The notes under the pieces are model-generated. The model ran no database searches. It was not told the DNA's origin and saw only the letters and a list, made by a program, of their open reading frames with translations. A stretch of DNA of 64,000 nt from Deltaproteobacteria bacterium (GTDB lineage: Bacteria > Desulfobacterota > Desulfomonilia > UBA1062): NCBI GenBank assembly GCA_018434685.1, contig JAHDOV010000002.1, positions 1 to 64,000 of the forward strand, in the 5' to 3' direction. The first letter of the stretch is position 1. Every line of letters begins with the position of its first letter. The translations under genes were made by a program, and so were the position numbers. Positions 54,022 through 64,000 of this stretch are shown here, one piece after another.

Positions 54022-54414
54022 ATGGGAAGAAAAGACACCTGGGCTGATTCACCGCAGCCTGACGTACATGAATATGAACTCCCCGGGGGCTGGAGAGTGC
54101 TCGTCGGCAAGACCGAGGACGACAATGATATCCTGAGCACCCGGGTTGCAGAGCCACAGGACTGGTGGTTTCACGTCCACGCCCTGCCGGGCAGCCACGT
54201 CATCCTGCGGGCCAGGCCAGGCGAAGAGCCGGACAGGGAGACACTCAAGAAAGCCGCGTCCATAGCTGCCTATCACAGCAAGGCGAGGAATGCCGGCATC
54301 ACCCCGGTCTCGTTCACCCGGGCCTGCAATGTGAGCAAGCCCCGCAACGCAAAGCCCGGCACCGTGCAGATCCGCAAGGAAGCCATCCTGAAGGTACGCC
54401 CGGGCCTCCCCTGA
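54022..54414 (+). CDS. Stand-alone NFACT-R (DUF814) domain protein
   Basis: 130 residues covering only the RNA-binding NFACT-R domain: RVLVGKTEDDNDILS, DWWFHVHALPGSHVIL, KAASIAAYHSKAR. In Fbp/RqcH proteins this domain follows a long NFACT-N region and takes part in ribosome quality control. Here it is a separate small protein. Start slightly uncertain because the GGAG site is distant. Confidence 0.8.
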   Translation: MGRKDTWADSPQPDVHEYELPGGWRVLVGKTEDDNDILSTRVAEPQDWWFHVHALPGSHVILRARPGEEPDRETLKKAASIAAYHSKARNAGITPVSFTRACNVSKPRNAKPGTVQIRKEAILKVRPGLP

Positions 54415-54511
54415 AGCCCTCCTGAACCCTGCAGGCATGGGCCGGACAGGGAACACCTTTTTCAGCGTTCGGTCCGATGCCCCTTGACGTTACAGGTCGT
54501 CGTGGCTGGAA

Positions 54512-55732
54512 TTACACCACCCCGTAGTCTTTCCCGTAGGTCTCGGCCACATAGTCGATATCCTTGTCACCCCTGCCCGAGAGGTTGACGAGGATGGTCT
54601 TGTCTTTCTCCAGCTTGCCGGCCAGTTTCAGCGCAAAGGCCACAGCATGGGCACTTTCCAGTGCAGGGATGATGCCTTCGAACCGGGAGAGATCGAAGAA
54701 GGCATCGATGGCCTCAGAGTCACCGGCAGTGACATAGGTGACCCTCTCGAGATCCTTGAGCAGGCTGTGCTGTGGACCCACACCGGGATAGTCGAGGCCG
54801 CTGGCCACTGAGTAGACCTTGAGGGGATTTCCCTTTTCATCCTGGAGCAGGTAAGACTTGAACCCGTGGAGCACCCCTGGTTTGCCCAGCGTGAGGGTCG
54901 CTGCATGCTCTCCCTCCCTGAGGCTGAGCCCTGAGGGCTCGACCCCGTAGATGAGGACCTCCTCATCATCGAGGAATGCGGTGAAAAGCCCCATGGCATT
55001 CGACCCGCCGCCCACACAGGCAACGAGGTTGTCCGGCAGCGAGCCGGTCATCTCCCTGAACTGCTGGCGGGCCTCCCTGCCCACGATACTCTGGAAATCC
55101 CGCACCATCATGGGAAACGGGTGCGGACCGACGACCGAGCCGATGGCATAGAACTGCGTGATGGGGTCCCCGAGATAGGCCTCGAAGGCCTCGTCGACCG
55201 CATCTTTCAGGGTTTTGGTGCCGCGGGTGACGGAGATCACCCGCGCCCCCAGGATCTTCATCCTGATGACATTGGGCTTTTCCTTGGCGATATCCACTTC
55301 TCCCATGTAGATGTCACACTTGAGACCTACGAGGGCAGCGGCTGTTGCCAGGGCTACTCCGTGCTGACCTGCCCCGGTCTCTGCGATGAGGGTCTGCTTC
55401 CCCATCTTCTTGGCGAGCAGTGCCTGGCCCAGGCAGTGATTGATCTTGTGGGCCCCGGTATGGTTCAGGTCTTCCCGCTTGAGGTATATCTGAGCACCGC
55501 CCATCTTTTCGGAGAGTGAGCGGGCATGAAAGATCGGGCTGGGACGACCTACATAGTGTTTGTAGAGCGCATGGAGCTCCGTGAGAAACTGCTCGTCATC
55601 CTTGATCTCCATGTAGGCCTGGGTGATTTCATCGAGTACACCCTGGAGCTGGGGGGGCACGAAACTGCCGCCATATGGTCCGAAATACCCCTTTTCGTCG
55701 GGAAGCTGGAACGATTTCAACTCTGTCTTCAT
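54512..55732 (-). CDS. trpB: Tryptophan synthase beta subunit
   Basis: 406 residues. TrpB hallmarks: [27 protein letters not shown] with the PLP-lysine, [23 protein letters not shown] and the C-terminal GRGDKD. Makes tryptophan from indole and serine. No trpA or other trp gene is in the window, so it is an orphan here. ATG 55732 has AAAGGA five bases upstream; the ORF to 55783 is rejected. Confidence 0.93.
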   Translation of the reverse strand: MKTELKSFQLPDEKGYFGPYGGSFVPPQLQGVLDEITQAYMEIKDDEQFLTELHALYKHYVGRPSPIFHARSLSEKMGGAQIYLKREDLNHTGAHKINHCLGQALLAKKMGKQTLIAETGAGQHGVALATAAALVGLKCDIYMGEVDIAKEKPNVIRMKILGARVISVTRGTKTLKDAVDEAFEAYLGDPITQFYAIGSVVGPHPFPMMVRDFQSIVGREARQQFREMTGSLPDNLVACVGGGSNAMGLFTAFLDDEEVLIYGVEPSGLSLREGEHAATLTLGKPGVLHGFKSYLLQDEKGNPLKVYSVASGLDYPGVGPQHSLLKDLERVTYVTAGDSEAIDAFFDLSRFEGIIPALESAHAVAFALKLAGKLEKDKTILVNLSGRGDKDIDYVAETYGKDYGVV

Positions 55733-56014
55733 GTTAGTCCTTTCCTTCGTGAGCAGTACATGGTGTGTATCCATCGCTGCCACAGGTTTCTATTGAGAGA
55801 AACGATAGGATGAATCACCTGTCTCTGTCAAACACTTTTTCCACCTGACGCTTTAATCCCCTGATTTTTTGGGGTGTGAAATAGCTGCAGCAGGAGATGT
55901 CCGTTCGAAATCGTTTCCCCCGGAAACGAGCGCAGCACATCTCAGGGCTCAGCCTGAGCAGTTCCTGCACGACATGAAATCCGCCTTCATGCCGGAGTGA
56001 GCCGCCTGGACGCC

Positions 56015-56284
56015 TCAGGAACGCTCCCGCGTATACGAGCGGGAGAGAAACTCCATGACCTGCCGCTCCTGTTCCGGGGCGATCTTGAGGCCCCGCGCCT
56101 TCATGGCAAACATGATCCGCTCCCACTCTCCCTGGGTGCGCTTTTTTTCGTACACAACCGATGCATCGTGGCATGTGCTGCACGATCGGTCTATGACCCC
56201 GGATCTCCGGGGGCTGCAGCCCGTGCACAGCAGAAAAACCATGAGGGAGCACAAAAGGATCGAGACCGTTTTCCGGCAGTTCAT
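56015..56284 (-). CDS. Small CxxCH lipoprotein (haem c-like)
   Basis: 89 residues. Lipobox LLCTGC after a signal peptide; then CSTCH, a c-type haem attachment site, in a short helical domain (QGEWERIMFAMKARGLKI, QVMEFLSRSY). A membrane-anchored mono-haem cytochrome or a cytochrome-like sensor is likely. GGGAGG site five bases before ATG 56284. Confidence 0.7.
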   Translation of the reverse strand: MNCRKTVSILLCSLMVFLLCTGCSPRRSGVIDRSCSTCHDASVVYEKKRTQGEWERIMFAMKARGLKIAPEQERQVMEFLSRSYTRERS

Positions 56285-56380
56285 ATAGCCTCCCTTGCGC
56301 AACGATGCCTGGGAAAAAAATAGCGCTCACCGTTCTGCGGTCAATATCCCGTCCTCGATCTCAAAACGGCCGGCACTGCA

Positions 56381-57778
56381 TCAGTTCTCCGCGCTGCCTA
56401 AAGATGCCGACCACAGCCACGAGATCCCGAGAACCCCTGATATGAGCGACGCAAAGATGATGCCGGTCTTTGCTATGGCAAGAGTCTCCGGCTGCCCCCC
56501 GAAAGAGAGCTCCGCGATGAAGATGGACATGGTGAACCCTATCCCGCCCAGCAGCCCCACCCCGAAGACATGGCGCATGGTGGCCCCATAGGGTGCCGCG
56601 ACGATGTTCATCCTGATGAATATCCACGAAAACAGCGTGATCCCCAGCGGTTTGCCGAGAACGAGACCGCACATCACACCCAGGGTGACCGGGTGGGTGG
56701 CAAGGGTAACCGGCGAGGGAAAATCAAAGGTGATACCTGCATTGGCGAGTGCGAACAGCGGAATGACGATGAGCGCCACCGGCAGGTGAAGATAATCGAG
56801 CATGCGCTGGAGCGGGGGTTCTGCCAGGTGTCCTTCGCAGTCAATGGCCTTGAGCACGGTCTGCTGTTCCATGTTGGTCAGGATGCATTCCTGGGCCTGG
56901 GCGGCCTCGTCGAATTTCTGTGCCAGTTCCCTGAGTCTGCCCCCGAACATCGCCGGGTTGTAACGCCCCCGCGCTGGGATGCAGAATGCCACCAGTGCCC
57001 CGGACACTGCTGCATCAACGCCGGAGTACAGCATGGAGAGCCACAGGACGGTCCCCACGAGGAAATAGGGTACATTCCGGCGTACCCCGCTGAGGTTGAA
57101 TACCATGAGGACGAAAAAGGCAGCCACGGTTGTGCCCAGGGCAAGGTACTGGATCGTCTTGGTGTAGAAGATGGCGATGACCGCCACTGCAGCGAGATCG
57201 TCCACGATGGCAAGGGACACGAGAAAGATCATGAGCGACTGGGGTATGCGCCGGCCGATCAAGACGAGCGCCCCGATGCAGAAGGCGATGTCGGTGGTCA
57301 TGGGGATGCCCCACCCTATGGCGTACTCCCCCCACGGATTGAACAGGTAGTAGATGCATGCGGGAATTATCATTCCGCCAAGGGCGGCAACAATGGGCAG
57401 GCCTGCACTCCTGAGATCGGAAAGCTCGCCCACGAGGATCTCCCGCTTGATCTCGAGGCCCACGACAAAAAAGAAGAAGGCCATGAGCCCCTCGTTGATC
57501 CAGTGCACGAAGCTGCGCTCGAGCCTCCACTGCCCGATGCTGACCCCGATGGGAAGGTGGATGACGTGGGTATAGAGCTCCCTGATCGGGGAGTTGGCGA
57601 TTATGAGCGCCAGGACCGTGCACGCCATGAGGATGAGCCCGCTCGTGGTCTCCCGTGCGATGAATTCCTCGAACGGGGTCACCAGGCGGTCGAACGTCCT
57701 CTCCCACGGGTAGAGGAAGCTGCCGTCCGGCAGCCAGCTATAGGTTTTCTTCTTCTTTCTCCCTGTGTCCTCGTTCAT
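56381..57778 (-). CDS. nhaA: Na+/H+ antiporter NhaA
   Basis: 465 residues, longer than E. coli NhaA (388) because of a soluble segment around residues 275-330. Family features: GLMAFFFFVVGLEIKREI, TDIAFCIGALVLIG, SLAIVDDLAAVAVIAIFY with the ion-binding Asp pair. Inner membrane exchanger for sodium and pH homeostasis. Confidence 0.93.
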   Translation of the reverse strand: MNEDTGRKKKKTYSWLPDGSFLYPWERTFDRLVTPFEEFIARETTSGLILMACTVLALIIANSPIRELYTHVIHLPIGVSIGQWRLERSFVHWINEGLMAFFFFVVGLEIKREILVGELSDLRSAGLPIVAALGGMIIPACIYYLFNPWGEYAIGWGIPMTTDIAFCIGALVLIGRRIPQSLMIFLVSLAIVDDLAAVAVIAIFYTKTIQYLALGTTVAAFFVLMVFNLSGVRRNVPYFLVGTVLWLSMLYSGVDAAVSGALVAFCIPARGRYNPAMFGGRLRELAQKFDEAAQAQECILTNMEQQTVLKAIDCEGHLAEPPLQRMLDYLHLPVALIVIPLFALANAGITFDFPSPVTLATHPVTLGVMCGLVLGKPLGITLFSWIFIRMNIVAAPYGATMRHVFGVGLLGGIGFTMSIFIAELSFGGQPETLAIAKTGIIFASLISGVLGISWLWSASLGSAEN

Positions 57779-57961
57779 GGCCTGTAGGTTAAGATAAGTC
57801 GATTACCTGCAGAGTAAAGACCCCTGGAGTGAATCCCGGCTGTTGAGCGCGACGGCTTCCATGAGAAGCGGAGGAAGGGGGCCGGCAGACACGAGGCTGT
57901 ACGCATCTGCCGGCCCCTTGTGGTTCTTGAATCAGTATCCGGGCAACGCCCTGTTCTTAGC

Positions 57962-59749
57962 TTATCCGAGGCGGTTCTTCAGCTCTTCGAGCTGCTGTCT
58001 CATCCGCTCGGGCAGGCGGTCGCCGAACTGGGCGAAGTGTTCCTCGATGCTCGCGATCTCGGCCTTCCAGGCACCCATGTCCACGCGGAGCAGCTCTTCC
58101 ATCTTCTCTGCCGCGACGTTCAGTCCGGCGAGGTCCAAGCCGCCGTCATCCGGCAGCAAACCGATGGCGGTTTCCCGAGCGCCGGCATGGCCGTCGATCC
58201 GTTCGCACATCCATTTCAGAACGCGGCTGTTCTCGCCGAATCCCGGCCAGAGAAATTTCCCCTGCGCGCTCTTGCGGAACCAGTTGACGTAAAAGATCCT
58301 CGGCGCCTTCTCCCCCAGTTTGTCTCCCATCTCGAGCCAGTGGTGGAAGTAATCCCCCATGTTGTAGCCGCAGAACGGCTTCATGGCAAAGGGGTCTCTC
58401 CTGAGGTTGCCGATGTCGCCGATATTGGCGGCAGTGGTCTCGGAAGACGCGGTCGCACCGAGGAAAACGCCGTGGTCCCAGCTGTATGCCTCGTTGACCA
58501 AGGGGACGACGCCCGCACGCCTCCCTCCGAAGATGAAGATGTCGATGGGCACTCCCTCGGGCTTTTCCCAGTCCCTGCAGATTACCGGGCACTGGGAGGC
58601 CGGGGCCGTGAAGCGGGCATTGGGGTGCGCTGCCGGTTCTTTGCTGTCAGGTGACCAGTCCCTGCCCTTCCAGTCGATGGCATGGGCTGGCGGTTCCCCG
58701 TCCATGCCTTCCCACCAGATGTCACCGTCGTCTTTCAGCGCACAGTTGGTAAAGATGATGTTCTCGTGGAGTGTGTCCATGGCCATGGGATTCGATTCAT
58801 AGGACGTACCGGGGGCCACGCCGAAAAACCCTGCCTCGGGGTTGATGGCATAGAGCCGTCCATCCGGTCCGATCTTCATCCAGGCGATGTCATCGCCGAT
58901 GGTCTCGCATTTCCACCCTTCGATCGTTGGCTGAAGCATGGCCAGGTTCGTCTTGCCGCAGGCGGACGGGAACGCTGCAGCGATATGGTACTGCCTGCCT
59001 CCGGGGCTCGTCAGGCGCAGGATGAGCATGTGTTCCGCCATCCAGCCTTCCCTCCTCGCCATTGCCGATGCGATGCGCAGAGCCAGACATTTTTTCCCGA
59101 GCAGGGCATTGCCCCCGTATCCCGAACCATACGACCAGATCAGGTTCTCATCGGGAAAATGGCTGATATATTTCTTCTCCATGGGGGCGCACGGCCACGG
59201 AACGTCTTCCTGGCCTTCCTCGAGCGGTGCCCCGATGGAATGGAGACAGGGGATGAACTCGCCGTCTTCGCCCAGGACATCGAGCACCTTTGTCCCGACC
59301 CGCGTCATGGTGTGCATGTTGCACACGACATACGGGCTGTCCGTGATCTCGATACCGATCTTTGCAATGGGCGAACCGATGGGGCCCATGGAAAAGGGGA
59401 TCACATACAGGGTGCGGCCCTTCATGCACCCAGCGTACAGTTCCTTCATGGTGCTCTTCAGCTCGTCAGGATCGAGCCAGTTGTTGGTGGGGCCGGCATC
59501 GATCTGTTTGGGTGTGCTGATGTAGGTCCGGGCCTCCACCCGGGCAACGTCACTCGGATCGGAGCGGAACAGGAAACTGTTCGGGCGCTTGTCGATTACA
59601 ATGGCGCTGCCGCTACGGACTGACCGGGCCATGAGGCGATCGTATTCCTCCTTGCTGCCGTCACACCAGTAGACCTCGTCGGGCCTGCACAGATCCGCAG
59701 CCTCCCGAACCCATTTGTTGAGCTTCTCATGTTTGATGATCATACTCAT
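57962..59749 (-). CDS. pckG: Phosphoenolpyruvate carboxykinase (GTP)
   Basis: 595 residues, the usual length. Nucleotide-binding [13 protein letters not shown], the substrate loop MNWFRK-like [23 protein letters not shown] and [11 protein letters not shown] are typical of the GTP-dependent enzyme. Interconverts oxaloacetate and PEP in gluconeogenesis. AGGGGA about eleven bases before ATG. Confidence 0.95.
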   Translation of the reverse strand: MSMIIKHEKLNKWVREAADLCRPDEVYWCDGSKEEYDRLMARSVRSGSAIVIDKRPNSFLFRSDPSDVARVEARTYISTPKQIDAGPTNNWLDPDELKSTMKELYAGCMKGRTLYVIPFSMGPIGSPIAKIGIEITDSPYVVCNMHTMTRVGTKVLDVLGEDGEFIPCLHSIGAPLEEGQEDVPWPCAPMEKKYISHFPDENLIWSYGSGYGGNALLGKKCLALRIASAMARREGWMAEHMLILRLTSPGGRQYHIAAAFPSACGKTNLAMLQPTIEGWKCETIGDDIAWMKIGPDGRLYAINPEAGFFGVAPGTSYESNPMAMDTLHENIIFTNCALKDDGDIWWEGMDGEPPAHAIDWKGRDWSPDSKEPAAHPNARFTAPASQCPVICRDWEKPEGVPIDIFIFGGRRAGVVPLVNEAYSWDHGVFLGATASSETTAANIGDIGNLRRDPFAMKPFCGYNMGDYFHHWLEMGDKLGEKAPRIFYVNWFRKSAQGKFLWPGFGENSRVLKWMCERIDGHAGARETAIGLLPDDGGLDLAGLNVAAEKMEELLRVDMGAWKAEIASIEEHFAQFGDRLPERMRQQLEELKNRLG

Positions 59750-59932
59750 ACTTGAAGATTCCCCTTTCAGCAGATGTCAAAAAAGAGAGTATACCGAATG
59801 AATAACCGATTTTCAATAGACGTTACGAAACAAGAGGTGATTTCGATGAAAGGGGGTACCGCCGTGATGGGGTACTGGCGCCGGGTATCCGCAGCGCCAG
59901 CCGGGGCCGCCTTGACCCGGATGATCTCTGTG

Positions 59933-60727
59933 TTACCCCTTGAAAAATCCTTCTTCGAAGCCGCAGAACACACACGTTTCCTCATCCTGCTGCTTCATGA
60001 CGCCTTTGAAATCGCCGCGGACCCATTGCTGCTGTGCCTTCCAGAAATCAGAGCGGGTCCTGCCACTCAACACCTGGTTTGCAGCCAGGGTCAGGAAAAT
60101 CGCCTGGGCCTTCTGGGTAGCGAAACACTCGTTCGGGAGACCGGCCCAGTCGATGACCGTGTCCAGTGCATTCCCGCCTGCATCGGTCATGTAGGGAAGG
60201 TAGTAGTCCCTGTCGGGCATTCCCAGCTGTCTCCCGGATTGGGCGTTCTGCCTGTCGGCCACAGAGATGATCGGCCCCGGACGCTTCACCAGGGCAAACA
60301 GGACAAAGCCCTGTGACCGCGCACTGTCGATGCTCGTGACCACATAATCCTCGGAGTTGTTCAGGCCTTTATCCTTGAGGATCTTCTGCAGGTAGGCCGT
60401 CGCCTCTTTCATGTTCCTGAATACCTGCCCGGTATCCCCGCTGGGCAGGGCCTCCTCGAGATTCTTTCCATAGGCTGATTTATAGGTGTCTTCTATCGAA
60501 ACCCGAATACCCGGGCTTATCTCGCAGATCTCATTGATCTTTTCCAGGCTCGTGTCCGAGTAGACAATGTAGGGCTGAGAGGCAATGCCATACTGGAATC
60601 CGCTCGCGATCTGGCCTTCGGTCATCAGCCCGAACTGCACGAGAGATGCGGGATTCGGACAGCCGGCCAGTAGAACAAGGCTCAAACCCAGATAATACAC
60701 CCACAGTCCTGTACTCTTGACAGCCAT
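59933..60727 (-). CDS. Hypothetical lipoprotein
   Basis: 264 residues. Signal peptide with lipobox LLAGC; the rest is a soluble domain without a recognised family (MPDRDYYLPYMTDAGG, DWAGLPNECFATQKAQAIFL). Two cysteines near the end (CVFCG). GGAG nine bases before ATG. Confidence 0.7.
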   Translation of the reverse strand: MAVKSTGLWVYYLGLSLVLLAGCPNPASLVQFGLMTEGQIASGFQYGIASQPYIVYSDTSLEKINEICEISPGIRVSIEDTYKSAYGKNLEEALPSGDTGQVFRNMKEATAYLQKILKDKGLNNSEDYVVTSIDSARSQGFVLFALVKRPGPIISVADRQNAQSGRQLGMPDRDYYLPYMTDAGGNALDTVIDWAGLPNECFATQKAQAIFLTLAANQVLSGRTRSDFWKAQQQWVRGDFKGVMKQQDEETCVFCGFEEGFFKG

Positions 60728-60934
60728 CTACCCGATCACTCCTTTGGCAGCCCACGTGAGCTGCCTTGCCCTTTTTAGCAGCAAATTCCAAAAATATCAG
60801 TAGAAATTGATGATTACATGTCCCTTGCACAATGCCGCAACAAGCGAGCTCCTTTTCACTTAAGATAAGCGGTGCATATCGAATGTCAACTCATATGCCC
60901 ATTGCTGCCATGCACGCCCGGTGGCAGGCGGAGC

Positions 60935-61552
60935 CTATCCGCGCGGGGCCGACGCCATCGGGGCGGTGAATTTCTCCATGACCCACCCGTACTGTCCGTA
61001 GTTGAACTCCACATAGAGCCAGCCCGGGGCAGTTCCGCAGATCTCCAGTACCGTATTCCTGTGGGTCCTGCGCATCACGGGGAAATCCAATCCGGGCCCC
61101 TGCCGGACATTCAACAGCTCTGCGGTCACCCGCACCCTGTCATGGACCTCGAAATCCTGCGCCGGTTCTTCCCGGACAATCACCTCTTTCGGTGGCTCCA
61201 CCACCATGTACCCCTGCGGCACTCGCGAATAGAACGTTCCCCCGTACGAATAATAGGTCGTCGGGCCGAACACCACTGTCCCGAACCCCACCGGCAGCCC
61301 CAGGACGATGGCCCCGAACGGCGCGCGAACCGCTACGTACCCGCGGGGCTCCCGGTGAAAGAACCTCCCCTCATGGAAGTAGAACTGCTTGCCGTGTACG
61401 ACCACCGGGGCATAGTCATGGTGAGCGGCAACTGCCTGCCTGTGACGGTTGCGATCGGGCCTCCGCTCCTGCGCAGCGGCCGGGGTTATACAAACCAGGA
61501 CCATTACAACGGCAAGGATCAAACCTGTCAGTTTCTGGAATCTGCCATTCAT
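60935..61552 (-). CDS. Secreted protein with DUF6515-like and SH3 domains
   Basis: 205 residues. Signal peptide ending in PAAAQ; a Tyr/Gly-rich middle (YYSYGGTFYSRVPQGYMVV) of the DUF6515 type; C-terminal bacterial SH3 fold (LLNVRQGPGLDFPVM, GWLYVEFNYGQYGWVM). Probably periplasmic, cell-wall or envelope associated. AGGAGG eight bases before ATG. Confidence 0.8.
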   Translation of the reverse strand: MNGRFQKLTGLILAVVMVLVCITPAAAQERRPDRNRHRQAVAAHHDYAPVVVHGKQFYFHEGRFFHREPRGYVAVRAPFGAIVLGLPVGFGTVVFGPTTYYSYGGTFYSRVPQGYMVVEPPKEVIVREEPAQDFEVHDRVRVTAELLNVRQGPGLDFPVMRRTHRNTVLEICGTAPGWLYVEFNYGQYGWVMEKFTAPMASAPRG

Positions 61553-61771
61553 CGTCGTATACCTCCTTTGTCTCGGGATGGGTTTCCCGATCCTTAAGAT
61601 CTATCCTGACAGAACATTATGGAGAAAGTATGGAGAAACTATGTGAAGATTGTGGAAAGACAAGGATCTTGACTGATCAGTCCGCACGGGCGGACGACAG
61701 GCGTACTGCATACAAAGGCATGATAGCTGAATCCCGGACGGCCCCTTCGCCCTGCCGGTTCCCTGCCAGGG

Positions 61772-62785
61772 TTATCTGAGCCGGATCCTGACGCGGATCA
61801 TATCCTGCGGGCTCTCACGAGTAATAAGGGCCGGGCCCTGCACCTGAGCCAGCCTGGCCAGGTGTCCGTAAAGATCCCCATAGCGGCCGGCAGGAATCTC
61901 CCCGAGGATGATCAGTTCCTCCGGGTTTTCCACGTCGAGTTTTTCGGAAAGGATCTTTCCACCGCACAGGCCTATGGCATCCTCTATCCGTTGAATAATC
62001 ACCCGGGCACCATTGGCGTCGTCCTGGTCTTCCACCCCTTTCGGCCGATCCTTTTCCGCAGCGGGCCCGGTCGTATCCTCTTTGCTTTTTTCGAGGGTCC
62101 CCTCGGCCGCACTGTCCCTGGAGGCCGGGGCAGCTCCCTTCATCGCAGGCAAGGCCGGCGGTGAGAGCTCGTTGCCGGTGACCTCGAAGCTGCCTTTTGC
62201 GGCAGAAACCTCCTGTTCATCCGGGACCGCGCCCATATCCCCGGCACGAAGGGGTGACGGGAGCACCAGGGCGAGCTCGACAGGCTCAGGCCTTGCAGGC
62301 GCTTTGTCGCCAGGGATCCCCGCAGGGGCCGCAAGGGGTTGCCGGGACCTTGCCGGTGCCTCTGGCGACGCTTCGAGCAGGCCGGTACTCCTGCCGCTGT
62401 CTTCCAGTGCAAGGTCCTGCATGGAGGATACCTGCTGTCTGTCAGGAGATACGGTGCTGTACAGGGAGAAGATGATGACCGCCGCGACACAAGCCGTGGC
62501 AAACTCGAGGGGGATCTTGATCTGCGCCGGGACGAACAGGGTCTTCTTCATCCGTGTCCACCAGGTATCCCTGCTGAGTCGCTCATGGAGGGTTTCGAGA
62601 AAATCCTCAGGCGCTTTCAGCCTGCCCTCCTCCCTGAGCTCCCCCGCAACGGACCGCAAAGAGGCGAGCTCCTGCCTGCACGCCTTGCACGTGGTCAGGT
62701 GCTTCTCCACGAGGTCCTTCATCCGCTCGTCGAGCATCTCGTCCATATACTCCGACAGGTACCCTCTCACTTCCGTACAGTTCAT
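61772..62785 (-). CDS. Anti-sigma factor with zinc-finger N-terminus
   Basis: 337 residues. N-terminal zf-HC2 motif H-x3-C-x2-C (KHLTTCKACRQEL) that grips the sigma factor, one membrane segment (about 95-115), a proline/alanine-rich periplasmic linker and a C-terminal domain (GARVIIQRIEDAIGLCGG). One base separates its ATG from the stop of the sigma gene, the usual pairing. Confidence 0.85.
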   Translation of the reverse strand: MNCTEVRGYLSEYMDEMLDERMKDLVEKHLTTCKACRQELASLRSVAGELREEGRLKAPEDFLETLHERLSRDTWWTRMKKTLFVPAQIKIPLEFATACVAAVIIFSLYSTVSPDRQQVSSMQDLALEDSGRSTGLLEASPEAPARSRQPLAAPAGIPGDKAPARPEPVELALVLPSPLRAGDMGAVPDEQEVSAAKGSFEVTGNELSPPALPAMKGAAPASRDSAAEGTLEKSKEDTTGPAAEKDRPKGVEDQDDANGARVIIQRIEDAIGLCGGKILSEKLDVENPEELIILGEIPAGRYGDLYGHLARLAQVQGPALITRESPQDMIRVRIRLR

Positions 62786-62786
62786 G

Positions 62787-63380
62787 CTACCTCACGCTCC
62801 TCAATATATCCCTCAGCACCTGCCGGGCCCGGGCAAGCCTGGATTTCACGGTTCCCAGACCGTACCCGGTAATCTCGACGATCTCGTCGTAGGACAGTCC
62901 CTCGATATCTCTCAGCACCACGACGCTCTTCTGTTCGGGTGGCAGGGTCTCTATCGCCTGTTGTATCAGGGTCCGCCTCCCCTTGTTTTCGAGCTCGTCC
63001 AGGGGAGAGGGGCACGTGTCGCAGATCCCTTCGCCCACAGGGCAGTCGTGATCGTTGTGGGGGGTGTCCAGGGAAAGTGTTTTTTTCTTTTTGCGGTACT
63101 GCGAGGATTTGAGCCGGTTCTTGCAGGTATTGACTGCTATGCGATACAGCCACGTGGAAAACGCAGACTCGCTCCGGAACCGCATGAGCGACCGATATGC
63201 CTTTATGAAGGTCTCCTGGGCGCAGTCGCCCGCCTCTGCATGGTCTCCAACAAACCAGTAGCACATCGTAAACACCCTGTCCTTGTGCCTGATCACCAGC
63301 TGATCGAAGGCCTCCCTGTCTCCGGCCTGAAAGGCCTGTATCAACGCCGCATCATCAACCGTCACTGTTTCCCCGCCCAT
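62787..63380 (-). CDS. ECF-type RNA polymerase sigma factor (RpoE-like)
   Basis: 197 residues. Region 2 (AFDQLVIRHKDRVFTMCYWFVGDHAEAGDCAQETFIKAY; seen as RVFTMCYWFVGDHAEAGD) and region 4 (LPPEQKSVVVLRDIEGLSYDEI, a helix-turn-helix) are clear, with a cysteine-containing linker between them. Controlled by the anti-sigma gene next to it. Its start overlaps the end of the pseudouridine synthase gene by 26 bp. Confidence 0.92.
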   Translation of the reverse strand: MGGETVTVDDAALIQAFQAGDREAFDQLVIRHKDRVFTMCYWFVGDHAEAGDCAQETFIKAYRSLMRFRSESAFSTWLYRIAVNTCKNRLKSSQYRKKKKTLSLDTPHNDHDCPVGEGICDTCPSPLDELENKGRRTLIQQAIETLPPEQKSVVVLRDIEGLSYDEIVEITGYGLGTVKSRLARARQVLRDILRSVR

Positions 63381-64000
63381 TTACCTTAGACAAGTCCTCT
63401 TCAGAAAGGTTCCCGTCTTCCATGGTGAACACCACCCGTTCATGTTCAAACGGGCACTGAAATCCCAGCGAGTAGGCCGCAAGCCTCATGCCCTGGCTGT
63501 TCTTGTTTCCCCTGCCGTAACGGGGATCGCCCATCACCGGAAAGCCGATCCCGTTGAAATGGCGGCGGATCTGGTGGAGCCGGCCGGTCCTGATCACCAC
63601 CTCCACCCGGGAGGTGTTCGTCGGTGCATCGTATGACGTCGCCTCAAAGATGGTCAGAGCCGACTTGCCGTCCAGGGGGAGGTCTATGGTTCCGTGCCGG
63701 TGCTCTCCGGCAAGATCGCCCAAGACCTCGATGCGGTAGTGCTTTTCCACCTGGTTGTTCTGGAAAAGCATCGAGAGCTTCGATGCTGCCTCGCTGCTGT
63801 GGGCCAGGACCACCAGCCCCGATGCCTCGCGGTCTATCCGGTGTACGAGAAAGACCTTTCGCCTCGGGTTGAAAAAGAGCTCTGCCTGGCGGGTGAGTGC
63901 GCAGTGATCGCCATAGTTGGTGCCCTGGGTGAGCAGGCCCGGGGGCTTATACCAGACGCTGTAGTGCTGCCGGTCGGACAGGCACCGGGACTGCGGGGGT
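63355..64000 (-). CDS. RluA-family pseudouridine synthase, 5' end outside the window
   Basis: At least 214 residues are visible and the frame stays open to the right edge. The family motif HRIDREASGLVVLAH with the catalytic Asp, GRLHQIRRHF and the upstream KPPGLLTQG identify a 23S rRNA or tRNA pseudouridine synthase. An internal GTG at 63813 is not the start. Overlaps the ECF sigma gene, suggesting co-transcription. Confidence 0.85.
   Translation of the reverse strand, partial: PPQSRCLSDRQHYSVWYKPPGLLTQGTNYGDHCALTRQAELFFNPRRKVFLVHRIDREASGLVVLAHSSEAASKLSMLFQNNQVEKHYRIEVLGDLAGEHRHGTIDLPLDGKSALTIFEATSYDAPTNTSRVEVVIRTGRLHQIRRHFNGIGFPVMGDPRYGRGNKNSQGMRLAAYSLGFQCPFEHERVVFTMEDGNLSEEDLSKVNGRGNSDG

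Overview
The window reads as chromosomal DNA of a high-GC, Gram-negative, probably anaerobic bacterium. It encodes an outer-membrane FadL/OmpP1 porin, a TolC/RND efflux system, MCE-type lipid transport, Slp and other lipoproteins and twin-arginine signals. The metabolic genes (paired acyl-CoA:CoA transferase subunits, an NDP-forming acyl-CoA synthetase, GTP-dependent PEP carboxykinase, a haem-c type CxxCH lipoprotein) fit a fatty-acid or aromatic-acid degrading Desulfobacterota / 'Deltaproteobacteria' lineage of the Syntrophus/Syntrophorhabdus kind. That placement is inferred from gene content only. No rRNA, tRNA, IS element or CRISPR array was recognised.

Layout. 0-9.7 kb: amino-acid permease fused to a PTS EIIA-like domain, a YkgJ-type cysteine protein, a four-gene MCE/Mla lipid transport operon (permease, ATPase, MlaD, lipoprotein), a two-subunit CoA transferase and a YprB/MrfB-type exonuclease. 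9.8-13.3 kb: a visibly AT-richer island with an orphan BglII/BstYI-like endonuclease and an overlapping AbiEi/AbiEii gene pair whose promoter carries two copies of a 38-39 bp repeat. 13.4-38.2 kb: a mainly housekeeping stretch with a PlsB-like acyltransferase, a Tat-exported phosphatase, REP-like repeats, a YprA/MrfA-type helicase, envelope proteins (DUF748/AsmA-like, BrkB, Slp), a PfkB kinase, a phosphoesterase-nucleotidyltransferase fusion, a divergent ThyX-like protein, several small conserved proteins and an acyl-CoA synthetase.

38.5-43.4 kb is the most remarkable segment. A short Tat-signal protein made almost entirely of a three-residue repeat (aromatic-x-Asn/Asp, about 25 tandem units) is followed without a break by three enzyme genes: a radical SAM/SPASM protein, a radical-SAM-like protein that has lost the SAM cluster cysteines but keeps a C-terminal cysteine cluster, and a radical SAM/SPASM enzyme fused to a complete GT9 (heptosyltransferase-like) glycosyltransferase domain. 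A small membrane protein with a SHOCT tail follows. I infer a ribosomally made, post-translationally modified, Tat-exported repeat peptide. The Tyr-x-Asn periodicity matches the substrate motif of three-residue cyclophane-forming radical SAM enzymes. I do not recognise this combination as a described system.

43.4-64 kb: a TolC-RND-adaptor efflux operon, YhbY, a FadL/OmpP1 porin with a promoter and a possible TetR-type site, a ZIP metal transporter, a stand-alone NFACT-R protein, an orphan trpB, a CxxCH lipoprotein, NhaA, GTP-PEPCK, two envelope proteins, and an ECF sigma/anti-sigma pair overlapping an RluA-family pseudouridine synthase that runs off the right edge.
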